Shown here: positions 34,601 through 46,100 of the stretch, one piece after another
How the letters are laid out: each line of letters opens with the position of its first letter
Position numbering within the stretch: the stretch's first letter is position 1
Source: Mytilus galloprovincialis
Taxonomy: Eukaryota > Mollusca > Bivalvia > Mytilida > Mytilidae
Reading direction: 5' to 3'
Length of the DNA stretch: 64,000 nt
NCBI RefSeq assembly: GCF_965363235.1
Contig: NC_134848.1
Span: forward strand, 66,096,681 to 66,160,680
Position numbers and translations under genes: made by a program
The notes under the pieces: generated by a model
The model's input: only the letters and a program-made list of their open reading frames with translations
What the model was told of the DNA's origin: nothing
Database searches by the model: none

Positions 34601-34749
34601 ATAAGTTGTTGCAGATGTATTGAAAATCTCATTTAAAAGTTAACTGACACTTATTTAATTGATATTTTAGGTATGGAAGAATACCACGAATCAATCCAAA
34701 TAATGCGCCAGTATTTGAGTTACCGGAAGATGATCAGACGCCATTTTGA
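28627..34749 (+). CDS. Sushi (CCP) domain single-pass membrane protein, five 3' exons
   Basis: Exons 28627-28821, 29780-29912, 30699-30947, 31449-31559 and 34671-34749 (stop TGA 34747-34749) all have GT/AG borders and compatible phases (1-1, 1-2, 2-2, 2-2, 2-stop). They give 767 nt, 255 residues plus stop. Exon 1 is one complete sushi module (C...YLTCPEDYKLIG...MITC...GKW...PHC) with four cysteines. Exon 2 has a hydrophobic helix (LYIGVFCACGALFLFAVTIL) followed by a basic stop-transfer. Exons 3-5 form a cytoplasmic tail of about 150 residues with FINPAY (30835-30852, FxNPxY endocytic/PTB type), YQQP and YDAP (YxxP), YGRI (YxxPhi) and a C-terminal TPF that fits a class I PDZ ligand. A signal-peptide exon, and perhaps further ectodomain exons, must lie upstream (incoming phase 1) but were not found. 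Likely a cell-surface adhesion or receptor protein; ligand unknown. Confidence 0.82.
29501..29668 (+). repeat. Dispersed repeat family B copy (intronic)
   Basis: AAAATTGAGAATGGAAATGG, 'aatgtgtcaaagcgacaac', 'cacccggaggcatcc' and 'actagttcagtgataatgaa'. Matches 55838-56012 closely and 31283-31432 inverted. The preceding 29448-29495 (GGGACTTTCCGTTTTGTATT) is a family-A-associated tail. Confidence 0.8.
31283..31432 (-). repeat. Dispersed repeat family B, inverted copy (intronic)
   Basis: 'ggggccagctgaagcccgcctccgg' to 'tctcatttccattctcaatttta' is the inverse of the 29501 and 55838 copies. It ends 16 bases before the acceptor of the 31449 exon. Confidence 0.75.
31768..32150 (+). repeat. Dispersed repeat family A copy (intronic)
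   Basis: AAGGAAGATGTGGTATGAGT, 'catccaagtaacaatttataaaag', 'aacacggagctttggctcac' and 'cattcaaacgggaaaaccaac'. Lies in the last intron of the sushi gene; the minus-strand frame at 31818-32123 is an artefact. Confidence 0.75.
32583..32720. repeat. G-run plus 'aacagataac' repeat block (intronic)
   Basis: A GGGGGGGGGCAAGGGGGG run is followed by 'ccataacagcaaaacagtgaa' and AACAGATAACAAGGAATTGA. Related to the block at 34060-34275. Confidence 0.55.
33065..33265 (-). repeat. Dispersed mussel repeat family H (intronic)
   Basis: Plus-strand 'gatgaaagataccaaaggga' and 'cagtcaaactcataaatc' then 'caacgccatggctaaaaatg'; single copy in this window. I recognise it from memory as frequent in mussel DNA. 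Minus-strand frames across it are not genes. Confidence 0.5.
33795..34040 (+). repeat. Two decayed family-A fragments (intronic)
   Basis: 33795-33915 has 'gatgttgtataattcccaaag' and 'aaaacaattcaaaggagaaaac'; 33981-34040 has AAGAAGATGTGGTAAGCGTG and 'ccaatgagac'. Both are diverged and lack most of the body. Confidence 0.5.
34060..34275. repeat. Degenerate 'ataacagataacaaag' repeat block (intronic)
   Basis: AATAACAGATAACAAAG-like units recur at irregular 20-35-base spacing and end in a C-run (CCCCTTGCCCCCCCCCT), the reverse arrangement of the G-run block at 32583. The two could be ends of one element. Confidence 0.5.
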
Positions 34750-35037
34750 TTTTCGAAAACTCCCCGGCGTATTCTATCGCAGTGATAGTCTCCCATATAT
34801 AAGATCTCACTTAACAGTATATGCGTCTGAATAAGTTTATTTTCAAAGAAATGAGACATTAAATGGATATATGTTTAACGTGTGATGAAATCGTCTTGTG
34901 TTAGGCATATATTATGTGATGCCATTTGTCTTGGAAAAAAGTATTTATAAGTAAATTTTTTACATCAATGACCTATGCAGTTTAATTATTTCTAGTTTTA
35001 TGATTATATTTTTCACAAAGTCAAATATGTAAGTGTA

Positions 35038-35043
35038 AATAAA
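35038..35043 (+). other. Candidate poly(A) signal of the sushi gene
   Basis: AATAAA about 290 bases after the stop codon; the intervening sequence is a plausible 3' UTR. Confidence 0.4.
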
Positions 35044-35554
35044 TATGAACACGAGAAAGGAGTTTAGTTTTATACGAATGCATCTCCAACCTACTATTAG
35101 ATACTATATATTTAAGAAATTGTGTTTAATTTAACTAATATAAAGGTTTCAGGTTGCAGCTATCGCAATGACTGAAAAATTTCTAAACACGCCTGTATCA
35201 CACATCTGCATGCATGACTCCAAACGACATGCTTAATGTCTTGAGAGCTGGTTCTCGGATATAATTTAATTAAAAACTTGTTTACAAAGATATTGTTAGT
35301 TTTCTGGTAGTTTTATTAAAATTATACGTATAAACTGAGGTGTATCAGGGCAATCTGCCGTAACCCTTATTTTAAAATTACACAAATCAAGGTCACGTTT
35401 TTCCTCGACTATTAATGACAGTCACATCTTTGTACTGGATTGCAATGGATGCTGGGAGTATTTTAACCAATACTTTAGTTTTAGATGTACACGATTTTTG
35501 TATAAGCTTTTATTAGCTTTGAACTTGCTTTCAGTAACTCCGAGTACTATCATA

Positions 35555-36240
35555 CCGAAAGGGCCAGGTTAGATTTTCTAATCACTTGAAATCCGGCGTC
35601 CGTCGTCGTCGTTTGTTAACTTTTATAAAAAAAAAGCTTCTCCTCTGAAACTGCTGGGCCAAATTTAACCAAACTTGGCCACAATCATTATAGGGATCTA
35701 GGTTAAAAAAAAAATGTCTCTGATGATCCTAGCTGTCTGCTAACCAAAACGGCTGACATGGATGGAAATAAAGCATAGAAGTTAAAATCAAGTGTTTATT
35801 GTTTTGAATTATCTTTGAAACCGTTATAAATAGAGAAAATCGGACAACGGCTGAAATGAGTACAGCATTTCCATTTGTCCATACACTTAAAAATTGTCAT
35901 AAGACTTCTTTTAGTAGTTATTACCAATAAATAACAAATGTTATTATATTTTTTTCATTTTGCCTATTGTTCTGAAAACTATGAAAGATAGAAAAAAAAA
36001 CCTTAAAAATCCAAAAATGATCAGCGAGACAAGTTTTACAAAAAAAATATAATACTGGAAAAGTCGACCCTTAGTTTGATGACTATTTATACCAATTGTT
36101 GCGTTTTCGTTATACACCTTAAAAGTATTATAGTTAAATATAAGCTTAAATAACCAAGTCATAATCAGAAAAACAAGATCTACAATTAAAAATTATTTGG
36201 TGAAAATCTTCCAACGACCACTTAGAGTTTGCCCTTTAAT
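35555..36240 (+). repeat. Dispersed repeat family C, copy 3
   Basis: GGCGTCCGTCGTCGTCGTTT, CTTCTCCTCTGAAACTGCTG, 'ccaaatttaaccaaacttggcc', and at 36160-36240 'aacaagatctacaatt...gccctttaatgacgg', all in family order, with a diverged or replaced middle. Confidence 0.7.
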
Positions 36241-36257
36241 GACGGTTTTTACCATTT

Positions 36258-36575
36258 ATATGCCTTCTCCGTAGCGGAGGGGGCATTTAATGTTATCCGT
36301 GTCCGTCCCGTCTGTCTCGTCCGTTCGTTCGTTTGTCTGTACGTCTGTTCAGCTTCAGGTTAAAGTTTTTTGTCGAGGTAGTTTTTGATGAAGTTGAAGT
36401 CCAATCAACTTGAAACTTAGTACACATGTTCCCTATGATATGATCTTTCTAATGTTAATGCCAAATTGGAATTTTTACCCCAATTTCACTGTCCACTGAA
36501 CATAAAAAATGATAGTGCGGATGGTCCCATCCGTGTACTATGGACAAATTGTTGTATCATGTTTTTACAGAAAAA
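36258..36575 (+). repeat. Dispersed repeat family D, copy 1
   Basis: CCTTCTCCGTAGCGGAGGGG hairpin start, 'gtccgtcccgtctgtctcg', 'aagttgaagtccaatcaact', 'acacatgttccctatgatatg', then 'gtcccatccgtgtactatggac'. Four other copies are in the window. Confidence 0.8.
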
Positions 36576-37727
36576 AGGTGCCAATGTTAAAAGTCTAGTA
36601 AAAATCATTTCCCGCTAAATTTTCAATGGCTTATATTTCGAAAACAAGCACACTTCATTTTTTCCTGCTTTTATAGTTTCTTTCTTTATATAATATCAAT
36701 TTATAACATTCTTTTTAAAAGCTTGTTATTTTGAAAAAGAGTAGCGGTCACTTTTACCGTTTACTGATGAGTCATGCCCCTTTATAAACATAAAACATGC
36801 CGACTTTTTCGTTTCCGTTCTCTAACATCAATTTGCCTCAAACAAATGTTATTTAACTGTACAACAAAATGCTTATATATATAGCAATAAAAAAAAACAC
36901 AGTTAAAGTTCTAAATTGGTATAGCGTCACTTTAACAGTTCGTGAGTTATGCCCCTTAATTTATAAACACATAAATTGCTGTATTTTTCATTTCCGTTAC
37001 TCTAACTTTAGTTTACATCAACCAAATACTATAAAACTTACACACAATGGTTATTGCCACAAAACACAGATAAAATTCGAATTTGAGTGGCGTCACTTTT
37101 GTCGTTCTTTAGTTATGTCTTTTTAAATATGGAAAAATTGCAAAATCTGTCGTTTCCATTCAATTACTTGTGTTTTGCTCAACCGAATATATATAAATAG
37201 CCACTTTAAATCACAAAAATAATCTACAAGACAAGATCTACTTACAAGTAAAATTTTGCCGATTGGAAATTATTAACAACTGAATCAACTTCAATAATGG
37301 CGGATACATGGTCCGTTGGTAAGTTTCTTATCTAAAACGACGAATTGTATTTGTTAATAAAAGTCTTCAAGATACAGATTTAGCGTACTTCCTCTACCAT
37401 GTCTAGAGTTCACATGGAGAGTCGCAGGCTTTTACTTTGATATTAGGGTCTGGCTGTGGTTTACAGAATAAAGAATAGAGCAAAATGAATAGAAAATAGA
37501 AAATAAGGGATTGCTTTACAATATTAAGAAATACAGAATAGTGGGATAATAAATAGGGAGGCAGAGGTGAATTTAGGGTCTACCGCCTTTGAGGGGAAGA
37601 ATTGTATTTATTATTTAGGAAATCACAGAAGCATGACTGAGCGGCTCCCTCTAAGCCAGTAACTTTTAAAATGTTCTTGATCCGCCTGAGCCCTCTGAGA
37701 GGTACAGGGAAGAAATGGTCTTAAAAC
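36576..37727. other. Gene-free stretch
   Basis: Loose internal repetition of 'gcgtcacttt...gttatgcccctt...ttataaacat' at about 36750, 36925 and 37090 suggests three diverged copies of a roughly 165-base unit. No coding signal. Confidence 0.45.
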
Positions 37728-38175
37728 AAGAATGTGTCCATAGTACACGGATGCCCCACTCGCACTATCATTTTACATGTTCACTGGACCGTGAAATTGG
37801 GGTCAATACTTTAATTTGGCATTAAAATTAGAAAGATCATATCATAGTTAACATGTGTACTAAGTTTCAAGTTGATTGGACTTCAACTTCATCAAAAACT
37901 ACCTTGGCCAAAAACTTTAACCTGAGCTTCACACTATCTTTTTCTTTGTTCAGTGGACCATGAAATTGGGGTCAATACTTTAATTTTACATTAAAATTAG
38001 AAAGATCATATCATAGGGAACATGTGTACTAAATTTCAAATTGATTGGACTTCAACTTCATCAAAAACTACCTCGACCAAAAACTTTAACCTGAAGCGGG
38101 ACGAACGAACGGACGAACGGAGGCACAGACCAGAAAACATAATGCCCCTCTACTATCGTAGGTGGGGCATAAAAA
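37728..38175 (-). repeat. Dispersed repeat family D, copy 2 with internal duplication
   Basis: Inverse of family D: 'gaatgtgtccatagtacacgg' to 'actatcgtaggtggggcat'. The central part is present twice in tandem (about 37760-37925 and 37930-38092; each has CCGTGAAATTGGGGTCAATA-like and 'aagtttcaagttgattgga'-like text). Confidence 0.8.
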
Positions 38176-38227
38176 ATTAAGAATGCAGAAATGACGGACC
38201 ATCTTGACCATTAAATAAAGCTCCTCT

Positions 38228-38440
38228 AATATAAAAATAAGGTCATGTGGTTTATTATCAAATGAGACAACTTCCCATAACAATGAATAAAATCCTTACG
38301 GTAAAGGCAGCTATAAAAGGTCCCGAAATGACAAATGTAAAACAATCCAAACGAAACAACTAACGCGGCCTCATTATGGACAAAATGATGAACAAAAAAT
38401 CAAACATAATATGCAGCAAACGACAACCATGGAATTTCAA
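38228..38440 (+). repeat. Dispersed repeat family A copy
   Basis: 'aaggtcatgtggtttattatc', 'aaatgagacaacttccc', 'ggtcccgaaatgacaaatg' and 'caaacgacaaccatgga' in family order. Confidence 0.65.
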
Positions 38441-38609
38441 CATAAAGAGCTATATATATCTATACATTAAACATAAGATAATGTCACTGGGTTAAAGCTG
38501 ATGACCGTAACTGCATTCACGGTCATCCCAAGATGTCGGATGAAAAATTAGGTCAGTTTCTGTATTGTCTGTTAAAGTGTTTCTATATCATTTTCTTTAC
38601 AAATCATAC

Positions 38610-38830
38610 ATTGAAACGATGTGATGTGAATGTGGTATATTTGAAAATGAGACATCTCCACATATATAAGCGACGAAATGACACAGAAATTTAAACACAT
38701 TTAGCTCATCGTACGGACTTCAACAATGAGCAAAGTTCATACCGCAAAGGCAACTATGAAAGTCCCCGAAATATCAAGTGCAATTCAAAAGAAAACCCCG
38801 GGGGGAAACTGGGGTAACAGCACAGCATAA
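38610..38830 (+). repeat. Dispersed repeat family A copy
   Basis: 'gatgtgatgtgaatgtggtat', 'cggacttcaacaatgagcaaag', 'cataccgcaaaggcaactatg' and 'ccccgaaatatcaag'. Diverged. Confidence 0.6.
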
Positions 38831-38929
38831 GGACAAACTATGAAAATTAGTTGAAAATACTTATACATCCCCATCTACAAAATGATACTGAGTATAGAGA
38901 TCTGATAGTATAATACAAACACCCCAACA

Positions 38930-39690
38930 GTTAAGTGCGTCCCGTAACATTCAGGAAAACTCATCCGATTTTGTCTTGTCGGATAATAATCGTGATTATG
39001 TCGTGACAGATTCTGCTGTATCAGATCAAAATCGTAACAATGTTATGTGTTTTCTTGACGGTCTGGTGAGATTTGTCATTGCTGAGGTTTTTTTGCTGAC
39101 TGAGTCCAGATGGCATCCCGAATGCGAACCGTCTCTGACGAAACCGTTCCCGAACAGTCCCGTTACTAATACGAAATTCGACAATAATACCCTCGTCTGA
39201 GTCCCGACAATTACAGAACACTATACGACTGAGTCCAGACAAATCCGTTTGCAATGCGGTGCAGCAGACTGTGATAAGATTGCCTTCCGACAGTACCTGA
39301 TCATCCAAATATGGCGACAGTTTCTAACAGATATCTTCTGTCAGCGTCGGTTCACTGTCTGGTCACTGCCTGGTGTCTGTCGGATCGCATTCAGCAGAAT
39401 CGTGACGCTGTCTGGATAGATTCGGTCGTTTTTAACCATGGGAAAGATGCAAATCGGATTATAATCGGATTTGGAACGGGATAATCGGGACAAGTTCGAA
39501 TGGAAACGGCTAAAGTTAGACGCTTCCTGAACAATATCTGATTGATTGAATAAATGTTTTCACAAATTTTAATAAAAGTTTGAATTTCCAGCATCGATTA
39601 ACAAGATCTTGATCAGACTTGTAACAAATCATTATCGGGAATGCTCCTAACAAGGACGGTAGTAAAAATCGTGAATGATTATGTGTGACC
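38930..39690. repeat. GC-richer block, probable unclassified dispersed repeat
   Basis: Unlike the surrounding AT-rich DNA, this block is rich in TCGG, CCGA and GACTGAGTCC words (GACTGAGTCCAGA at about 39099 and 39230). The minus-strand 95-codon frame (39021-39308) has no recognisable domain. The right end 'tgtgtgaccccagctt' is one I associate with mussel repeats. Borders are approximate. Confidence 0.45.
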
Positions 39691-40019
39691 CCAGCTTAAC
39701 CGGTATAGCATTCAATCAATTGTCCAGTATTTATTTCCACTTAATGTTTTCACTATAGATATGATAATAATACAAATTTTCAAAGAGAGAACAAAAAAGA
39801 ACGATCTAGCTTTAACGTGTTTTTTCCAACTTACCATTCTAAACAAACGCACACAAATGTTTCTGGTATTGGATTTTGGCCTTGTCGGCTATCAGACTAA
39901 TGGTTGTCGGACTAGTAGGTATTAGGCAATTGGAATCTCGGACTGTTGTATCCACCTCTTAATCGTGAGGACATGGCACTCTTCAAACAAGTTACAGTTA
40001 GTGTTAGCTTATCTATTCA

Positions 40020-40290
40020 AAAGAGCAAAGCTAGTTAGCTTTTCTCGTCATTTGGCATTCGTCGTTCGTCGTATAGTCATCGTCCGTTATGACTTTGACA
40101 GAAATCTTCTCCTCTGAACTACTGAGCCAAAATTAAGCAAACTTGGTCACAATCATCAATGGAGTGTCTAGTTTAAACAGATGCATGGTGAAGCAATTAA
40201 GACAGAAATATTTTTAAATAAGTTTATTACGACTCTAGATTAGAGATAGCTAGTGCACTTTAATGAAGTTTTTTTTTTTTTTTTTGCGAT
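40020..40290 (+). repeat. Dispersed repeat family C, copy 4 (short)
   Basis: 'cattcgtcgttcgtcgtatag', AATCTTCTCCTCTGAACTAC and 'aaacttggtcacaatcatc' match the start of copy 3; the rest is lost. Confidence 0.65.
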
Positions 40291-40360
40291 TTCGCCTAGT
40301 ACTAGTATCTTAAAAAACTACAATGGATAGACAAAAACTTTCGAAAAGGTAAAAAGGATT

Positions 40361-40420
40361 AGGATTGATTGTTGGTTGCTTTACGCCGCATTAGCACAAA
40401 AAGGCTATATAGCGGCGAGT
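40361..40420 (+). repeat. Short repeat: GCTTTACGCCGCATTAGCAC
   Basis: 'gattgattgttggttgcttt' plus 'acgccgcattagcacaaaaag' and 'gctatatagcggcgag'. The same 60-base word is inverted at 45791-45856 with a (TCAA)n edge. Both may be ends of one family. Confidence 0.7.
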
Positions 40421-41488
40421 AAAAAAAAAAGGATTAGGAAGGCAAGAACTAATATAAAGTCCAATGGCCGAATTCTTCAGTTGAGTAGGAGTTATTGCTC
40501 TGTATTGACGATTATTACTAACTTAGAGATTTTGTCTATCTTGATTCTTGAAAACTATAACAAATAGAGAAACTTTGAAAAACAAAAAACGATCAACAAG
40601 ACAAGAATCTGTATCTTAATTGTAAAATGAAGATTAAATTTTATTTACCCTTTTTTGTGCTTAAGGGAAAACTTCAGCTAGTATATATGGGTGAAAGTTT
40701 TTATACGCCACTAACTTTGTCTAAACATTTATGGAAGTCGATCTACTTTGGATAAACTTTTTTTTATGATCAATCAGTGTCCAACGTAATATAATCAAAA
40801 TGTTTTTTTCTTCTTTTTTTCCGTATTTTTTATAAAAGGACTGACGTTTGTTTAACTTGTAGATCTATACAGTTTGGGATAAATTTTATTTCACGCGGGG
40901 ACATATTTAGTTCTTGATAAATTTGTAAACCTTCATGGATTGTTATGACACTTTGACAAAAGCTTATCTCATGATCAATCTCACTGAAGGAAAAAATGGA
41001 TTAAAAAAAATCTGTATTTTACTGATAAACGGACATGCGGCCTTTAACAGTCAACATTACAAGTTTACACTGACAGCAGCAATCGCAGGCACGACACATG
41101 GCTCCACGGAAACATATTTTTTTTATTTAAATTGGATAAGTCTTATGCGGATAGTATTTTTTGTGTCTTGTCTTGCAACATTGAATATTTTATTTCGAGG
41201 GCGATTGAAAATAGTTAAAAATACAGTATACAAATCTTTACATACTTTTACGTTTTGTTCGTTTTTCTTATTTAACAACTATGACAGCTATTTAGCTTTC
41301 CGTAATTATAGTTATTGAAGAAAAAAACCCACACAATATGGAAGAGGAATTTCTGAACCTCAAGTGTATTTAATCATTTCGAATTTTCATGTAATGATTT
41401 TTTTTTATAAAGAGGAGTCCTGATCAGCATCTGACTTGGCAAAATGATCAAGGAGCGCTAACGTTAAATGTTTGCATATATTCATTTC
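40421..41488. other. Gene-free stretch
   Basis: The 127-codon frame at 40935-41318 has no recognisable domain, is interrupted by A- and T-runs, and lacks splice context, so it is not called. Otherwise AT-rich. Confidence 0.4.
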
Positions 41489-41631
41489 AGGAGCGGATCT
41501 TGCCATTTTAAAAGGGGGGTCCCAACTCAGAAGATTAGGGGGGTTCCAACCACATGTCCCCATTCAAATGAGTTGATCGTCCAAATAAAAAGGGGGTTCC
41601 AACCCCTGGACCCCCCTGGATCCGAAACTGC
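41489..41631. mobile_element. Short palindromic repeat family E, copy 2
   Basis: AGGAGCGGATCTTGCCATTT start, 'ccacatgtccccattcaaatg', 'ttgatcgtccaaataaaaag' and a CCCCCCTGGATCCGAAACTG end, parallel to 16439-16565. Confidence 0.7.
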
Positions 41632-43142
41632 TTTTATTTGGTTTTAATTGCAGTTCCTAAGACTCTTTGACGCTCATTTTCGGATACGTTCTCTTGATCT
41701 CTCTTTTCAACATTTACTTACTCAAAACTTTTTCCCATGAATGTATTGTCTTTGTCATACGTACATTCCATGATAATTACTTAAATTACTTCTTTAAATG
41801 TTCAAATATTAACACAAAGTCTTTTCTCAAACAAAACACCTAACATGTATTTACAATAAGATAATGAAGATAAATAAACTTATCTATATCAATGGTCATT
41901 ACAAAAGGTGAAACCTTGCGTCATTTCTCTGTGACGAACACCGCGCACCTGCAGGGTATGAAAAATCCAAGAATAGGTAAACAAACATCGCGTCAGAGCG
42001 CTAATGGCTGTAATTCAATACATAATATTACATGAACAAAACACAATCTGTCAGAAATGTGATTATTTTGTAATAACACCGTCAATCATAAGATATTACA
42101 CATCCCCGGGCCCGGCTAATACATTACATGTATTACAATGATTTTACCCGGAACGAACCTCCGTAGAGTTATATGGTTAAAATAACTGATTACGTAATAT
42201 TGATCAATACGTTTTCGCTATGATTAATCTTTTTATCTTTTGATTTTGTGTATATTGATGTCATAAATGAAATATTTTTAAGATTTATAATTTCTTTATC
42301 GATCATAAAATAAATGTGTTTCTTTTAATTTGAAACAATATTAGATTGTGACCGAAGAATTTATGTTTATTGAAACAACTTTAAGAACAATAGAGAACAG
42401 AAACATTATAAAGATTTACAGTTTATCAATGTTTAGTTTGATGCGAAAAAGCAAAAAAAAAAAAAAAAAAAAATGCCACACAAAAATGATACTTCGTGAT
42501 TTTATAAGATCAGAAAACGGGAATAAGCGATATATGTGAATAACAAAAATAAATTGATATGTATACATGTTTATGTAAGAATACACACACAATCTCAACA
42601 ATAGAGAAAAAAATATATATCGAGGATAAAGATATTCTATATCGAACCCCCCCCCCCCCCCAAAAAAAAAATAAATAAATAAATAAAATATAAATGAATT
42701 AATGATGAAAACTAATAATAAAATGATGGACCAAAAATAGGCATACAGGATTCATCAAGGTTTTGAAATATTTAAGCAAAATTAATACAAAAACACGCAA
42801 AAAGAATATAATAAAGATAATAAAAATAAATCCCCATGAGATTACTGTTGAGTATTGATTGCAATATTATGTAAATTAATGCTTTGTGTATTTAGATTAG
42901 CCTGGGGACATGCTACGTGAATTGCTATTATGAATCACTGAACCGTGATTTTGTTAATTGCTTATTTGATGGACAAAGAATCGTGTATTTCCCGCCGCTG
43001 GTATCAAGTTTAATTTGATTGGTTTATAGATCATTCACAGGTGGTTGCGTGTATCAGGAAAGCGCTTCGTGAAATCGATTATATGTATTGAAAGCTGAAA
43101 GCGTCGGCAGTACACAGATTGTGTTTGGGGTGAAAGGTGAAA
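41632..43142 (+). promoter_or_regulatory. Upstream region of the zinc-finger gene
   Basis: Almost repeat-free compared with its surroundings. Recognisable sites: GTAAACAAAC (41978, forkhead-like), GATTACGTAATA with the TTACGTAA core (about 42190, PAR-bZIP/C-EBP type palindrome), AATACATTACATGTATT palindrome (about 42118), GATTGG (CCAAT box inverse, about 43016) and CAGGTG E-box (about 43037). Two simple runs, A21 (42453-42473) and C15A10 (42647-42671), interrupt it. Start site unknown. Function inferred only from position. Confidence 0.35.
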
Positions 43143-46100
43143 ATGGCTTTGGTTTTGAACACGACAAAGGAGTTTTGCACAGGTAAAATTTTATGAATTT
43201 ACTAAAATAAGGATAGAATTAGTTTTAAAAATTGCAAAAATATATGGTTTTAATGTCTTTAAACAAACTGGTTAATTTATAACACAGAAAGTTGATGTGT
43301 TGCAAAGGAAATCTTGCAAAATAGTTGACGGAGTTACATTGTTTACCTGTTGAAAAGCCATGTGACAAAGTTTACTAAACTTTAGACCCTTTGTTTGTAC
43401 ATCACCCGAGTTGAACTTTGGTAAATGCAAGCTTGTTTTTATCATTCAAGACTATGAAATACATTGCAAATGAAATACAGATTTACTTTTTAATAAATAT
43501 TGCCGCAATTTAGCGCCCAAATTCTATTTTCAAACAATTAAACCGCGGTAATTAATCCGCACAATAATGGGAACAATGGCTTTTGTTCCTCTTTGTAATT
43601 TAAATTTCCAAACTTATGAGACAAAAGATATTTTTAAACAGACGCTTGTTGATAAAATGACTCATTAGAAAGAAAATAAAAATACAGAAAGTTGCATTGT
43701 TTCACTTTCAACTTATTTAAAATTGAAAACTTATATATTGTAATGAAAAAGAAAACATGGGGAGCTTTTGTAATTAAAACGAAAACATGGGGAGCATACA
43801 CTTTTTGTAAAGAATATATTAACAATTATTTTAAAAGGTACAGCAAAATTAATTATTTGTACTACTGAATTTTTTTTATATATATTCACATTTCTATTCA
43901 CTCCAGATTTGATTTTATGATATAGTACCGTCCAAAAATGATGACGTCTTGATAGGCTATTATTATTTTTTTCTTTGACGCCTTACTTTGACGTCATAAT
44001 GCCAAACTCATATTTTCAGTTGGACTTTGAGAGGGAATTTACTGCTTTATTAAAACGTTAAGGCTAAGCTCGAAGTAAGGCGTCAAAGAAAAAATTATAA
44101 TAGCCTTTCAAGAAAAATCAACAACAAAAATCCATCAAATAATTCAAAGACCTCTAAACAAATTTTTTTTTTGAAAAATCAGTATGACCAACCCGTGAGG
44201 ACCAACCAAGGGACACATTTTTTTTCAAGATTTTCCAGTGAAAAAAAATCCCGTTTTTAAAAAACGATCAATAATCAGACAGGGGACTTACTAAAATGAC
44301 TGATTTATAAATCACTCATTTAAGGCCAAAAAAATATATGTCTGTTTACCTGACTGACCCTAAGCCATTTTATTTCCGTCGTAAAGTGAAAAATAAACTG
44401 AACTCGTGTTAAAAGTGAAGAAAGTGTTGCCTGATACATTCCAATGTTCATAATCATCAATATGATAGCTGTTTTAAGGAAATGTTGCGACTCGTTTGAT
44501 GAAATAAACATTTTGCCGCCATTTTTTCCAAATCTATAACAAAGGGAAATAATCAAATCATTAAAATTACGGGTAAACTCGGCCCATGATCAACTCCAAC
44601 CACGACAAGACAAAATCTACCCTATTTTTTTTTAAAGCATTGTAACCTTAATTAGACATATAGTTTTTTGGCCTAAGTACAAAACTGTAAAAAATTTGTC
44701 ATTTTGTGGTTTACATAAATTTCAAACATACAGTTTTAGATTATATCTAATTGTAAGTAAAATTGAAAAAAAAAATACTTTTTTTATAGCCTGGTTTATG
44801 CTTTTGGTGCATTCACTCAGCTATAAATTTGATATTTGTAAAAAAAAAATGCTAAATGAAGGCTCTTAATAATAAACTAATTATTTTTTCACAGATTTTT
44901 CCAACCAGTTGGAGTAATTTTTTGTAAAATTCAAGGTTTTTTCTCTTACAGATTATGTAATAAAATTTTATTATTCATGATCAAAATATTACTGTTCCTG
45001 GGTGTTGAAATTAGTGGGGATATTTAAAATTATAATACTCGCATGACTCCAAACAATTTTTTTTTTAAAGAAAACAGAGGTATGACTGATACTAAAAGAA
45101 GTGATTTTCATGTCATTATCCCAAATTTGGTACAAGGTCATCACCTGACATGACCAGCCATCATATCAACACAGAATTTTAGAAACATCATAAGTAGTGT
45201 ATATTTAAAGCAACAATAATATTAAATCAAATAGTCTAGTGATTTATTTGTACTACTGAAATATAGGAGATTACTTAAAAAAGGTAACTCTTACTTCCAA
45301 CATTTCTGGTCAAATGTTACTTGAATCAGTGATATAAAAATCACTCATTTAAGTAAGTCCCCAGACTGATACGCACTAAAATATATATTCAAAATGTATA
45401 TAATGTTTTGGTTTAACTCTTGATGGTCAACAGTTAGAATTTTTCAGAGATGTTTCCTCTATACGTCCATCAGCTTATTTAATATTTAACAAAACAGGCT
45501 CTAAATGTTTTATCTCTGACTTGTTACACCCTATTTGTTCAAGAAATAGAGAAAAATTGGCCATACATAAAAAAAGAGAAAATTTTAAGAAAATTAAAAA
45601 AAAGAATAAAGATTCACAAATAGAGACAAATAAAATGGCCTTTAAACAAATAGAAAGAATACACTAATAAAGACCCCATTCAAACCCTATAATAATTCCT
45701 TGACAACATTAGTCTAGAATTTTAGTATATTGAAGGATTTTTTGTCTTATTTAAAAATATGCTTTAAATTGTAAAAATATTAGAATTGGCTCTCGCCGTG
45801 ATATAGCCTTTTTGTGCTCATGCGGCGTAAAGCAACCAACAATCAATCAATCAATCCTTGCCAACAAAGAATACAATATAATATTATAACCATCATAACC
45901 ATGGTCATGCAATGGTTAGAATAGACAATAAATACTATTTTTGCTGATTTATACTTTGTTAATTTTATAAAATTTGTGGTGAAATTGACAAACAGTCAGT
46001 GAAAAACTTTGAAATGCACAAGCTTTTCTGTTTATGCTTTGAAATAATCAACTTTTTTTGGTAGCAGAATACTTTAAACTTTCATAATTGTTTTGCCTGA

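Noticed and set aside
39021-39308. 95-codon minus-strand frame in the GC-rich block
   Set aside because: No domain, start context or splice signals; the block looks like a repeat.
40935-41318. 127-codon frame
   Set aside because: Biased to low-complexity A/T codons, no motif or splice support.
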